From positions 325,073,829 to 325,137,828 of the forward strand of contig CM040125.1 in the NCBI GenBank assembly GCA_022559845.1: a stretch of 64,000 bases of DNA, read 5' to 3'. The notes under the pieces are model-generated. The model made no database searches, had not been told where the DNA came from, and saw nothing but the letters and a program-made list of their open reading frames with translations. The stretch comes from Amorphophallus konjac. Taxonomy: Eukaryota; Streptophyta; Magnoliopsida; Alismatales; Araceae. This document shows, piece after piece, positions 42,709-52,611 of the stretch (position 1 is the first letter of the stretch; each line of letters opens with the position of its first letter). A program made the position numbers and the translations under genes.

Positions 42709-44973
42709 TGTTGGGTTAGATGGACGCAGTCTATCTCCACAGAGTGTGGATCTAGAGGGGGGTGAATAGATCAACTTGCCTAATTTAAAAACTACTGTAA
42801 CTTCTAAAGCGGAATTTAGGCAAACATCAGTTAAGCTAAACAAAGGATGCTAAACAAAAGGTCAAAAGCTAGACATGAGCATAAGCGATGCAGTCAAATA
42901 AGCTAAACAAGAAATTCCCATCGCACACAGATCACACAAAAACACAAACACACTGCATACACAATTTTTAGGTGGTTCAGTCAACGACCTATGTCCACCC
43001 CACACTCAACCGAGTATGGCTTCCTGCTGCGCAGCACAGCTTGCGTCTGCTGGGCTTTACAGCTTGGCCAAACAATCCGCTGATACACAGCTTCGCTGGG
43101 CACTACAGCTTGCCGACCAAAGGATCTGATCCTCTGCAACCGCTGGGGAAATACAGCTTAACCCGTCCAGTGGAGACTACCACTGCAAGACCGTTGACGC
43201 ACAGCTTGAAGAAACAATGATCGGAAATGAAAGACAGAATCAAAACGAAAAAGCAAAACCCAAAAGCAATGTAGCTCTTAAAGAGCAAAGCTTAGCTCTG
43301 GTTTTGAACCACGAGACTGAGATACAAACTCTCTCACTCTCACTCTCGATCAGCTCTCTCTCAACTCAATCTCTCTCACTCTCTCTTTTTCTTCTTCTTC
43401 CTCTATTTCTTCTTCTTCTCTGTATCTTCTTCTTCTCTCTTTTCTTTCTGTGGATCGAAGGAGCCTTGCTGTGACTGTATAGACTTTCTCCCTTCTCTTT
43501 GAGCAGCTCTCTCTTTTGTGGAAGAAGACTTGTTTATATAGCAACAACAGCAGCAGGCGTGTGCTCTCCACGTTTCCCGCCCAGCAATTTGGACCACGTG
43601 GCAGCATGCAATGGAGTGTCAGTACACGTGTCCTCATCTGGATACCTTGTCCTTCTCGGATCACGAGCCAGGTACCTGGGATCACGTGCCCCTCATTAGC
43701 TTCTTCAGTCCGATGTATAGAGTTCTCCGTTCACGTGCTCAATGTCAGCAATCTGACTTGCTGCGTCGACGCTGTCACTCAATGGCGTTAACGCAGTGAT
43801 GCATTCCAGTAGCCATTAGCCTCGTCTCTTTAGCTGCTGCGTCGACGCTGCTTAATTATGGCGTTGACGCAGTGGAGTAGCCTGTGAAGATGAATGCTTC
43901 TTCAACTGCTGTGTCGATGCTGCTTGCTTGTGGCGTTGACGCAGTGGAAGATATCGTGAAGGCTTCGTCAACTGATGCGTGGACGCTTTAAGCTCCCAGC
44001 GTCGACCCTGTTCCCTTCAGCAACAAGAATGAAGTCATAAGATTTGAGTATGCACATTGTAGTGTATATACTTCGTTGTATAGACTTGTGAAGGCAGAAT
44101 GCAACGTACAGACTTTACCCACTGTATGGACTTCATGTAATGCAAACGAATGTGAAGACTTCAGTGTATAGACTTGAAAGTCTTGAAGCCAATGTATGGA
44201 CTTGAGCAAGCTAAAGGGCTGTATAGACATCGAAGACAGGGGCCGATGTATTGACTTGCCAAACAATCCAGTGTATATACTTTATGCAAGGAGGCCAATG
44301 TGTAGACTTGAAAAGCTGAGGCCAGTGTACAGACTTGCCACTGACCATTGTGTAGACTTGATCAGCAAAGACACAGTATAGACATCAACTCTGCACATCG
44401 AATGTATGGACTTCAAGTGTGAAGACCATTGTAGAGACTATGGTTTCGAAGACAATGTGCAGACATCGAGTTTGAAGACCAATGTCCAGACTTTGAGTTT
44501 GAAGACCAATGTCGAGACTTTGCTCAAATGCATGAGACGCTAACTAAGACGCTGGACTCTGTACAGACTTTGAGCGATGTATGGGCTTCAAAGAAGTTGG
44601 CGATTCAATGTACAGACTTGATGAAGCGAAGCCATTGTACAGACTTCATGCGTTGACGCTGTACACACTTAGCGAGTTGACGCTGTACACACATCTAATG
44701 AAGTGCGTTGACGCTGTAACATGATGCGTTGACGCTGTGCACACTTAACCAATTCAATTGAAATACAGTGTGTGGACTTTATCCAAAATGGACGATGTAT
44801 AGACTTATGACAGTAAGAAATGCAGACAGCAGTGTATTAAATGCAAATAACACATAGTCAATCTAATATAGCAATTTCATCAAATCAAAAGCAGTTGCCA
44901 ATCAATCAAAACAATGGTGTTGCCAATGAAATAAAGCAAGTGTCAACATCATCAACATAGAGGGGTCACAACA
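42709..44973 (-). mobile_element. SIRE-C 5' LTR
   Basis: 2265 bp, about 98 per cent identical by eye to the 3' LTR, with two rather than three of the 72-bp palindrome units (about 43830-43970). Confidence 0.88.
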
Positions 44974-45391
44974 CTAATCACTTATATTCTGCTTGATGAG
45001 AGATGTAATTCTTACTGAGCGTTTTGCTCACCAGCCTATCTTCAACATTTTTTTTCAGGTAATGACATTGAAGATAGTCCAACAGATGGGGAAGGGCAAG
45101 AGTGTTGAGTGTTGTTGAAAAAGCAAGCCGGTGTCTTTTAGTTTTCCTGAGTCTTATCTTGTCCTTGAGTCTTTTCCCTTTATAAAGTATTTGAGTCTTT
45201 TCTGTTTCCCATATAAGTGGAGTCCTGTTATGTAATTGACATTTGATTATCAATAAAGATTATATTTTTGTCCATACTGTCTGGCCTTGGAAATTTTGTG
45301 TCTTATGTTTGCTCTGATTATTCACGATTGTATCACTGCCGCGTTCTGAACAACACGTTCCGCTGCTATCGGTTCGGGGCGTGACAGAAAC

Positions 45392-46430
45392 ACCTAGACA
45401 GATGAGGCTCGTGAATGCTCAAAGATGCGTATGATGCATGTTGGGCTAAAATAAAAGAAAATCATTAAAACGAATGCAAAGAAATATTAAATAGAAAGTA
45501 CTCAAGGATATTATTACTAGACCAAGCTAAGACGGGGTCAAGAGTCTTCCTGCAACCACGGCGTGCGAGACAGAGTCCATCGTCCCCCACCCGACTCAAC
45601 TGAGCGGCCTATCCAACGATTAACCGTATGCTCTTAGATCATCATCATTTTTGTTAAAGGGGAACATCAGATCCTAGAACATACGACCAACCAGTCGGTC
45701 CTTGAGAGACTATAATAATGTATATATCATATAGTAATGCAACAATGAGAAGGGATAGAGAGCCATACCTGACTTACCTGCCAAGCGAAACGGCACTTTT
45801 TTAGATTTTTCAGATTTTCTGATTTTTATGAATTTTCATCATAAGACATCCATGATGAACATAACATGAACATAACGATGAACTGAACGACAGACAACAT
45901 AAAATAACAAAGGCAAACGAGCACATATGCAATGGTATGAACAAACCACACGTATGCATAAACACGGTGAACAAGACAACAATGCAGTGGGACAACACAC
46001 GGTTGGGACAAGAACATGAGGGATGACAACACGGTTGGGACAACACACAAGATATAGAAGGACGACTAACGACATATGCAAGACAACTAACAACACGTGG
46101 TGAGAAACAAAATAACATGCGTGGGATGACACAGAGAGATATAAACAAGTGACAAGGACACGACGGGATAAAAGACGTGACAAATACGCCCTTCAATCAA
46201 AGCCCAAGATCAGACGAAGCAGAACCGCCAGGTTCATAGTCGTGAGGCAAAAACCTCTCATCTAGATATAATCATTGCAAACAAAAGTTGAGAAGGACAC
46301 AAGCTTCAGAATAGATCGAGAGATATGATTGAAGAAGGAAAGAACAGATCAGAGATGTGGACATGAGACAGATAGAACAAAATATGGAGCAAGGAAAGCT
46401 TGAGTACCTACAACCTGCACACTTAGCAAA
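45392..46430 (-). other. Tat-2 3' non-coding region
   Basis: Between the TRG-A insertion and the A/T-rich repeat array. It includes a low-complexity tract (about 45840-46150) of ACAACA, GAACATAAC and GGTTGGGACAA repeats. Overlapping minus-strand ORFs there are compositional. No gene seen. Confidence 0.55.
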
Positions 46431-46439
46431 CAGATTACA

Positions 46440-46640
46440 TACCTGTTCTTAAAATAAAATGTAAAAGATAAACATCTTTAGATTTTTCTTGATTTTTTTT
46501 TTGGATTTTGAAAATATTTTTTTTTATTTTTTTGAACAATATTTCATTTTTTTTAGATTTTTGACAATATCTCATTTTTTTAAATTTTTGATAATATCTC
46601 ATTTTTTTAGATTTTTGAAATAGCAATCCACAGCGCCCAA
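46440..46640 (-). repeat. A-rich tandem repeat of Tat-2
   Basis: On the minus strand, about five copies of an AAAAATCTAAAAAAATGAGATATT unit. This is the counterpart of the Tat-1 array at 13376-13545. Confidence 0.7.
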
Positions 46641-46759
46641 AGACAGGCTCGAACTATTGGCCAGGGATCGCCATCCCTCCCCTCTCATTAAAGACTTCCC
46701 TTGAGCAGGGCGTGCATGGGAGGGTGGCTTACCACAACCAACTATTTCTAAAGAACGGT

Positions 46760-47121
46760 GCCCCTACTAAGGCCATACCCGGGATACAACCCAGCCTAAG
46801 AGGGAGAAGCAGAAGAAAAATTGGAGACAAGTTTCATGCAGGATGGGAGATATCAAGGCTAGAATTCCTTCCAAGGCATTACCGCTCAAAGAGATAGCCT
46901 GTTACGCCGGGGCTTTGTGTCTTTGATTTTTAGACCCATATTTATCAGGCATGCATGCGACCGGGCTCATGACGTCCCGCGGGGAACTGTACTGCCACTC
47001 TTGCCATACCTTTGATTCATAATTTTGCATTGATTCATTTTCTCATTTTGGTAGCCCTTATTGGCCAGATAAAGCATGAACGCTCATTTTTGAGGGTCAA
47101 GACTGTCCCTATTTGAGACCT
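46760..47121 (-). other. Tat-2 copy of the conserved non-coding blocks
   Basis: Blocks at 47101-47121, 46947-47004, 46909-46922 and 46760-46792 match Tat-1 in order. The spacing between blocks two, three and four is the same in both elements (about 84 and 128 nt). Confidence 0.65.
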
Positions 47122-47782
47122 CTCTCGTATTAGGGAGCGCCTAGGTTGGTCATCTTATTCATCAATCTCTTGTCCCTACACTCGGCCGAGCAAAGAAGAG
47201 AAAAGGCCTTCGTTCATACCTAAAGTATGGCCAAAGCAGTAACGGTGTGTCTTAGAGGAATCGGCTATGGCTCGCCGTGTAGTGTGTGAAAACCCATACT
47301 CAATGGTCACCCTCAACAATCAAGGAAAGAAACTAAACTCCCAGCATGGAGCTATCACCAGCCTAAGGATGCTGCAGAAGCAAACTCATTTAATTAAAAT
47401 ATGCAAATTTCTAAAGGTCACTTAACCATGTTGAGGAAACAACATTATAAGCATGTGCAGGTGTAAGAGAGATAATAGTGATGATAACATTTTCTTACAC
47501 AAAATAATGATACCTTGCAAATCCATAGTGTGGTAACCGCATCCTGATGCGATCTTGACCATCGATCTTTTGAGCAGCATGAGCTTTGTACTCCTTACTT
47601 GACAGGACAAAGATGAGAGGATAGCAAAGGATCAAAGATTCCCCTACACGGAGGAGTGGCAGACATCAAACTGGACGAATAAGGATAAAAAAGAAGATAG
47701 ACGAGGGCTAGAACTCCCTCATTAAGGTGCAGAGACCTTGATAACAATGAACCAGATACAAAAGAAACCAGATCAGCTGAGA

Positions 47783-48265
47783 TCAAGGTGGGCTAAAGCC
47801 TCGAAAATAGCAAGAAAAAGGGCAATGCCCCTGAAAGGGTGAAGAGGAGTGAGTAGAAAGAGGAGAATAAGAATCATCCGACGTGGTCGAAGAAAGAGAA
47901 TGGTAGACACCCGACAGGGTCAGGGAAGAAGAATTAGAACCACCCGACAGGGTCGGGGAAGAAGAATTGTGGGCATCTGACAAGGTCGGAGAACGAGAAC
48001 CTAGAGATACCAGAGGAGAAGGATCAGAAGAAGAAATCCCTAGATCGAGATAAAAGGATGCCGTAGGCCTAGGGCGAGGCCTAAGATAGTAAGAATAAGG
48101 AGAATCTGAAGAAACCAGATGAAAAGAGTGGGGGTTTGTGGACTCGGGAGGAGAGGAGAAGATCATGGACGCGGGATTGGAATAAGGAAGATACACCACC
48201 CAAGGGTGGGAGCTGAGCAGAAGGAATGGTGAATGAAAAGAAGGGGAGGAAGAGGGAGTGGACCC
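47783..48265 (-). CDS. Tat-2 polyprotein, Ser/Pro-rich end with 11-residue repeats
   Basis: In the same frame as the ORF upstream, after a TAG at 48266-48268. It stays open for about 160 codons. It is Ser/Pro/Tyr-rich and contains four 11-residue repeats of the SPTLSxxxxSS type, encoded by a 33-bp minisatellite. No known domain. Whether it is translated depends on whether the TAG is a mutation, as it could be from CAG. Confidence 0.4.
   Translation of the reverse strand, partial: GSTPSSSPSFHSPFLLLSSHPWVVYLPYSNPASMIFSSPPESTNPHSFHLVSSDSPYSYYLRPRPRPTASFYLDLGISSSDPSPLVSLGSRSPTLSDAHNSSSPTLSGGSNSSSLTLSGVYHSLSSTTSDDSYSPLSTHSSSPFQGHCPFSCYFRGFSPP
47878..48009 (-). repeat. 33-bp minisatellite, four copies
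   Basis: The CCGAC-GGTCGG-GAAGAAGAA unit repeats at 47878, 47911, 47944 and 47977. The 33-bp period keeps the reading frame and gives an 11-residue protein repeat. Confidence 0.85.
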
Positions 48266-49804
48266 CTAAGTGCACAATTGATGGCCCTTGAACCTACGTC
48301 GCCGCCTCTTCTTAGCTGAAATTGGCTTGAAATGGACCCGCCTGGCACGGGCTCGAATCCTTGGGCACCTTGCCTTGCAATATCTTCTCAAATAGCGAGC
48401 CCATCTAGCAGACGGCCTAGCCCGATCATGAACATGAAGCTTCACAGGGGTGATTTCCCCTAGACACCCGGCGCTAACAACATTAGACGGACATTCTTGG
48501 ACAGATAACTCCTCAAAATGTTGCATATCATGGAACCATAGAGTCTTGTTACTTGGCACAAGTAGCATGAGATTTGGCAGCTCCACTCGGTAATCAGACT
48601 TGAAGCATAACTCCCTTGCTAATAGAGAAGCACGAAACTGACGGAGGGTAATACACGGCATTGACGTGACCGATGTACCAATAAACTGAGAGAGGTTGCA
48701 TAGAATGTGCAGAATGTCCTTCGAAAGTGCAGAAGATATAGCCAACTGCCCCTTGGACATGGAATTCACCAATCCTTTGGCAACCATATGAGTTAGCAAA
48801 ATCTGAGTAGAGAACCCTTCTCGGCCAGTGAACTGAATGGCGAGAGAGCAAGAAGTAAAAACAACATCAATAATTGAACCCCCGGTAAGCAATAAGATTG
48901 CCACCGGCCTTGCTCTTGAAGAGACTGGCACCAATGCAAGGGAACTCTTCTTAGCAACCGACATAGGAGATAGTGGCACATCAGCCCCGAAATAGCCTGG
49001 GACCAGGACATGTATCGGCATTCGGAGGATAAACTCTTGAACTTTGAAATGCACAACCGACAAGTAATCGCCTTGACTCGGCTCATCGTCTCCCCGGGTA
49101 CTAGACCCGAGGGGTACCGGAGGTAGCGCGCACCCGCTCCATGGGGGGTAAGTGGATAGAGGAATGGGGACAAGAATCGATTTGGATGGCATGGAGGTTT
49201 CAACGGGAGTGGTGATGTGTTTAGGTGGAGGCAAAGGGGTTGAGATGATGGCAAGCTCAGGTGCAGGCAAAGGTGAAGCCGGAGGTGAGGGTGGAGGTAT
49301 AGCCTGCTCAGGCTCAAGCCACGATGGTGACGGAGATGGCAAAGGCGGTGGAGATGGTAGAGGTGACGGAAGCACTAGTGGTGGAGACGGAGATGATAGT
49401 GATGGCAATGGAGAAGGTGAGGATGGTGATGAAGGTGATGGGGGTAATGGACATGGGGGTGGAGATAGTGGAGAAGGAGGTCGTGGTGCCCACCGTCGAC
49501 ATGTCGACACAATGCGTCGAGCGGCATTAGAAGTAGCGGAAGTGGCGGCGGGAGAAGAAGGTGAGACATTGGCCTGAGCAGAGGCTTGGATTTGTGGAGG
49601 CGATGGAGGTTGAGTAGGAGATGGTGAAGGTGAGGGGGTAGGTGGAGATGGAGATGGTGATGAGGTAGGCACCAAGGTGGACAAAAGCATAGGAGACGGA
49701 ACAATTGATGGAGTAGGTGGCGGAGCGGGTGCAATGCCCGATAAAAAATCACAGGGGTGCCCATGGTCTAGTAGACACGACTGCCTGGGCGTCACTGCTT
49801 GTTG
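48266..49804 (-). CDS. Tat-2 unidentified ORF: Pro-rich linker, novel-looking domain, basic tail
   Basis: 509 codons without a stop, in frame with gag and separated from it only by a TAG at 49802-49804 inside a Gln run. Residues about 20-235 are a Pro/Ser linker. Residues about 245-470 look globular: alternating hydrophobic strands and helices, with SVVHFKVQEFILRMPIHVLVP, ALVPVSSRARPVAILLL and NLMLLVPSNKTLWFHD. I cannot place this in any family: no DTG/DSG protease, no RT, RNase H or integrase motif. The last 40 residues are strongly basic, with a Lys-Lys-Arg6-like cluster (KKRRRRRFKG), suggesting nuclear targeting or nucleic-acid binding. In Tat-1 the corresponding place holds a Pro-rich tail and then protease. 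It could be a rearranged gag extension rather than a captured host domain. Confidence 0.55.
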   Translation of the reverse strand, partial: QQAVTPRQSCLLDHGHPCDFLSGIAPAPPPTPSIVPSPMLLSTLVPTSSPSPSPPTPSPSPSPTQPPSPPQIQASAQANVSPSSPAATSATSNAARRIVSTCRRWAPRPPSPLSPPPCPLPPSPSSPSSPSPLPSLSSPSPPLVLPSPLPSPPPLPSPSPSWLEPEQAIPPPSPPASPLPAPELAIISTPLPPPKHITTPVETSMPSKSILVPIPLSTYPPWSGCALPPVPLGSSTRGDDEPSQGDYLSVVHFKVQEFILRMPIHVLVPGYFGADVPLSPMSVAKKSSLALVPVSSRARPVAILLLTGGSIIDVVFTSCSLAIQFTGREGFSTQILLTHMVAKGLVNSMSKGQLAISSALSKDILHILCNLSQFIGTSVTSMPCITLRQFRASLLARELCFKSDYRVELPNLMLLVPSNKTLWFHDMQHFEELSVQECPSNVVSAGCLGEITPVKLHVHDRARPSARWARYLRRYCKARCPRIRARARRVHFKPISAKKRRRRRFKGHQLCT

Positions 49805-51592
49805 CTACTGTTGCTTGCGAAGATGTAGAACAACCTTATGCATGGCGGCCCAATCAATCCTCTTATCATCTTCTAAGCCATAAGCATACTCTCGGAACTC
49901 GGGACAATCCTCAACCAAATGCCCCTGTTGGTGGTGGAAATAAAAGAACCGGAGCATATCGCCGACCGTGGGTCGGCAAGGCACAACCGGACAGAGGGGC
50001 AACGCGTGAGTGGCCATCAAAACCCGAAAGATATCGGTGAAACACTCCGTCAATGGAAGACGAGGAGCCTGCTTCGGGAAAGGTGGATGCCGAGGGATAT
50101 GTAATGGTGGAGAAGGTTGTGGAGATGAAGGTGAAGGTTGCATAGGCAATAGTGCTTGGCTAGTGGTGGAGAGATTTAGTGAAGGCATATGTAGAGCAAG
50201 ATGAGGGGGTATACAGACGGCATCCACCTGCTCGGGATGTAGTGTTTTCTTGACAGGGGGTGGAGACATAGGCGGAGACGCATGTGGGTATGCGGAAGCG
50301 GAAGGCTGACTATGAATGGCGGTAGGTTGACTCATGGAGGTTTGATATGCGGGGGTGTATGGCTGACTCGTGGAGGGTTGGTATGTGGAAGGATACTGGC
50401 ATGTATAAGTGGAAGGTTGGTATGTAGAGGTAGATGTAGATGGCGGGGTGTGTGGAGATGTAGAAGGCGGAGAGGACTTGGGGTCAATGGAATCTTGGAG
50501 TTGTTGGCGGATGAAGCGGGCTAGGCTGTAAAGTTGTTGCCAGGAGATAATATCATTGAGGGCTAAGATAAACCGATACTCGGGTGCGGCATTGGATATC
50601 AGCATCTTGATTTGCTCTCCCTCCGGAATGTGCCCCGGGACCTGCGTGGTAAGGCAACGCCAGTGATTGGCAAAGGTAGAGAACTCCTCTTCGGGCTTCA
50701 TCATCTCATGGGCCAAATCCACCATGGAATACTTGGGCCCAACCTGGTCTTGAAACTGCTGAATGAACTTCTCTTGCACGGCTTGAAAATTCACAACTTA
50801 CTCTTGCGGAAGGGAGAAGAACCAATCCCGAGTCGGGCCTTCCAATGACAGACCAAATAGATAGGCCATCAAGCGTTGGTCATGTCGAAACTGGGCCGAC
50901 TCATAAATAAACTCATTCAAGTGCACATAGGGGTCACCGACTCCACCATAACGGCGATATGCGGGAATTTGTGAAGATGGCGGAAGCCGAAGACCTTGAA
51001 ATGCGAATGGAATACTTAAGGAGGATTTGGGATTGATTTGGCGTTGAAGTTCATCAAGCTGGCGCTGGGCTTGAGCAATCATCTCCTGAGTAGGGAGAGA
51101 CCGGGGGTAATGTGGGCCAGCTTGAGCAAGAGGATGCAAATTGGGACCAGGATGACGGTAATGGGCAGGATAAGAGGATCCGGGCTGAGAAGAAGAAGGG
51201 CCCATTTCGGGAATAGAGGGATATACGGGCCTGGAAGAAACATGAGCGTAAGGGCCGGCAGCAGCATGGGTAGAAAGAGGAGGCCCATTAAGAGAATAAG
51301 GCCCATTAGAAATTGGGCCAGCGGCATATGAAGGAAAAGAAAGAGGCCCATGAAGGGTAGAGGGCCCATTATGAGAAGAAGGCCCATTAAGATGATATGC
51401 AATAAGACGTTGGGCCTGGGCCGGATCCATTTGGTGAACAAGGCTTAAAAGATGGGCCATGAGATTAGCCTGTTCCTCGGAGGGATCAGAGGGACCACGG
51501 GAAGATGGGCCCGCGTGGGAAGAGGATTCCACGCGGGAATAGGAAGAAGATTGGGAAAAAGAATGATACAAAGGGTTGGAATGATGCTCCAT
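49805..51592 (-). pseudogene. gag: Tat-2 gag
   Basis: Starts at ATG 51592 (Met-Glu-His-His). The N-terminal 150 residues are rich in Gly-Pro, Ser and Asn repeats. Then QRQLDELQRQINP and the Tat capsid region (ESAQFRHDQRLMAYLF, WFFSLPQE, EKFIQQFQDQVGPKYS, VPGHIPEGEQIKMLISNA), parallel to Tat-1 gag. One TAA at about 50795-50797 interrupts. After a Pro/Tyr/Gln-rich stretch, the knuckle reads FYFHHQQGHLVEDC: the first Cys of the Tat-type C-x2-H-x4-H-x4-C is replaced. It ends with RIDWAAMHKV as in Tat-1, a Gln run and TAG, and the next ORF continues in frame. It would supply particle protein, but not enzymes. Confidence 0.78.
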
Positions 51593-52611
51593 GAGGGCAA
51601 ATGGAGACTTAATACAAGGATATCAAAGAGAATATAGGTGGGGAAGCAAGGGCTTAATGGGCTTGAGGACAACATGGGACTGACCCACTAATGTAAAGAC
51701 CAATGGACAACGGACCACGGACCACGGGACAATGGACCAGATAATGAACACACAAAATGGGCTAGCCTAAATGGGCCTAACAATGACGAAACATGTGGAT
51801 GCAACATAAAACACCACTAATGGGCTTATACAAGCCCAAACAATGCAATGTGAGAGTTTTCACCAAAGTCAAACAAGTTGATATGATAGGAAATTTTTTA
51901 GGAGTTTTAATAGACCTTTTAATGATTTGAATTAGGATAATTCCCTCAAGATAGGAATCCTATGGGAATAAGGTCCAAACTTTGTGTTGACTAAGATTAA
52001 CTCCCTCACACTTATGCAAAATGCAAGCCTAAGGGGTGGAAAGGTACAATCGGCCCGGTGTCCGTGTGGGAATCCACGGCTCACGGGGACTTATGGAGGT
52101 CCCTAATGTGATTTCCTGGTCGGCCCCAAGGAATATGGAGGCAAGAGATCCACACACCAAGGTAGGAAGATGCAATCTAAAGTATGAAGATATGAATGAA
52201 CCTATGTGCACCGGAGTGCATGCCAATTCAAGCTTAAAATCTAACAATCAAATATGCACACAATGACATGAATATGTGAACCAACCAAGGAGGAGACCAA
52301 CTAGCACCCAGGCATGAAAATCACAGCAAAAACTACGAAAATAAACTTCACCTCGGGATGCGTACCTATATGGAGTATGTGACGGTCGAAGATACCCGCG
52401 ACAGAAATCCCTGACGGTCCAATGATAAACCGCTACAATACTGTGACGCGTGAAAGCACGACCGCCAGAAGAGCCAGGGACCAGAAACAACATGAAATAA
52501 ATGGGAAATCCGTGGAAAACAAGCAGGGCAACTGGGTGAAAGATGAATAGCAGGTCAAACAAGATCAAGCATGATTGGCACTAGATGTCCCACCGTGATC
52601 ATCAAAAATTC
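51593..52611 (-). other. Tat-2 5' leader
   Basis: About 1.0 kb between 5' LTR and gag. Clusters of GGGCC/TGGGC strings occur (51660-51840, continuing into gag). Three inverted modules of the LTR type start at 52378, 52411 and 52442 (33 and 31 nt apart). I could not identify a convincing primer-binding site. Confidence 0.55.

Larger units (their letters stand above)
30952..44973 (-). mobile_element. SIRE-C: Ty1/copia element, SIRE-like, minus strand
   Basis: TSD CTAAT at 30947-30951 and 44974-44978. LTRs of 2337 bp (30952-33288) and 2265 bp (42709-44973) begin TGTTGGGTTAG and end TCACAACA on the plus strand. Their length difference is one 72-bp repeat unit. The gene order on the minus strand is gag, protease, integrase, RT, RNase H: the copia order. 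A long gag with a coiled-coil tail and a long gene-free stretch with several AGGGGGAG-type tracts before the 3' LTR fit the SIRE (Sirevirus) lineage. No envelope-like ORF is seen. The integrase holds solo-D. Confidence 0.88.
17063..45386 (+). mobile_element. TRG-A: gag-only LTR element (TR-GAG type)
   Basis: Perfect TSD GAAAC at 17058-17062 and 45387-45391. Both LTRs begin TGTAACACCCCG and end GGGGCGTGACA. After removing the nested elements and their TSD copies the LTRs are about 3196 and 3260 bp. The interior (26779-28099) is only 1321 bp: primer site, gag, polypurine tract. There is no pol. Terminal-repeat elements carrying only gag are described in plants; such elements depend on enzymes from another element. 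Two younger insertions lie in the LTRs: TRG-B in the 5' copy and SIRE-C in the 3' copy. Confidence 0.88.
28100..45386 (+). mobile_element. TRG-A 3' LTR, split by SIRE-C
   Basis: Segments 28100-30951 and 44979-45386 match the 5' LTR, apart from the expanded (TA)n. They are followed by the TSD copy GAAAC at 45387-45391. Confidence 0.88.

Noticed and set aside
45810..46196. Three overlapping minus-strand ORFs (74-128 codons) rich in Cys, Val and Ser
   Set aside because: They arise from a low-complexity ACAACA/GAACATAAC tract; all frames are open by composition.
49152..49577. Gly/Asp-rich 141-codon plus-strand ORF
   Set aside because: Shadow of the Pro/Ser-rich Tat-2 frame on the other strand; low complexity only.
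52560..52611. Primer-binding site of Tat-2
   Set aside because: A TGGGACATC string occurs about 20 nt from the LTR end on the minus strand, but I could not match it to a plant tRNA 3' end.
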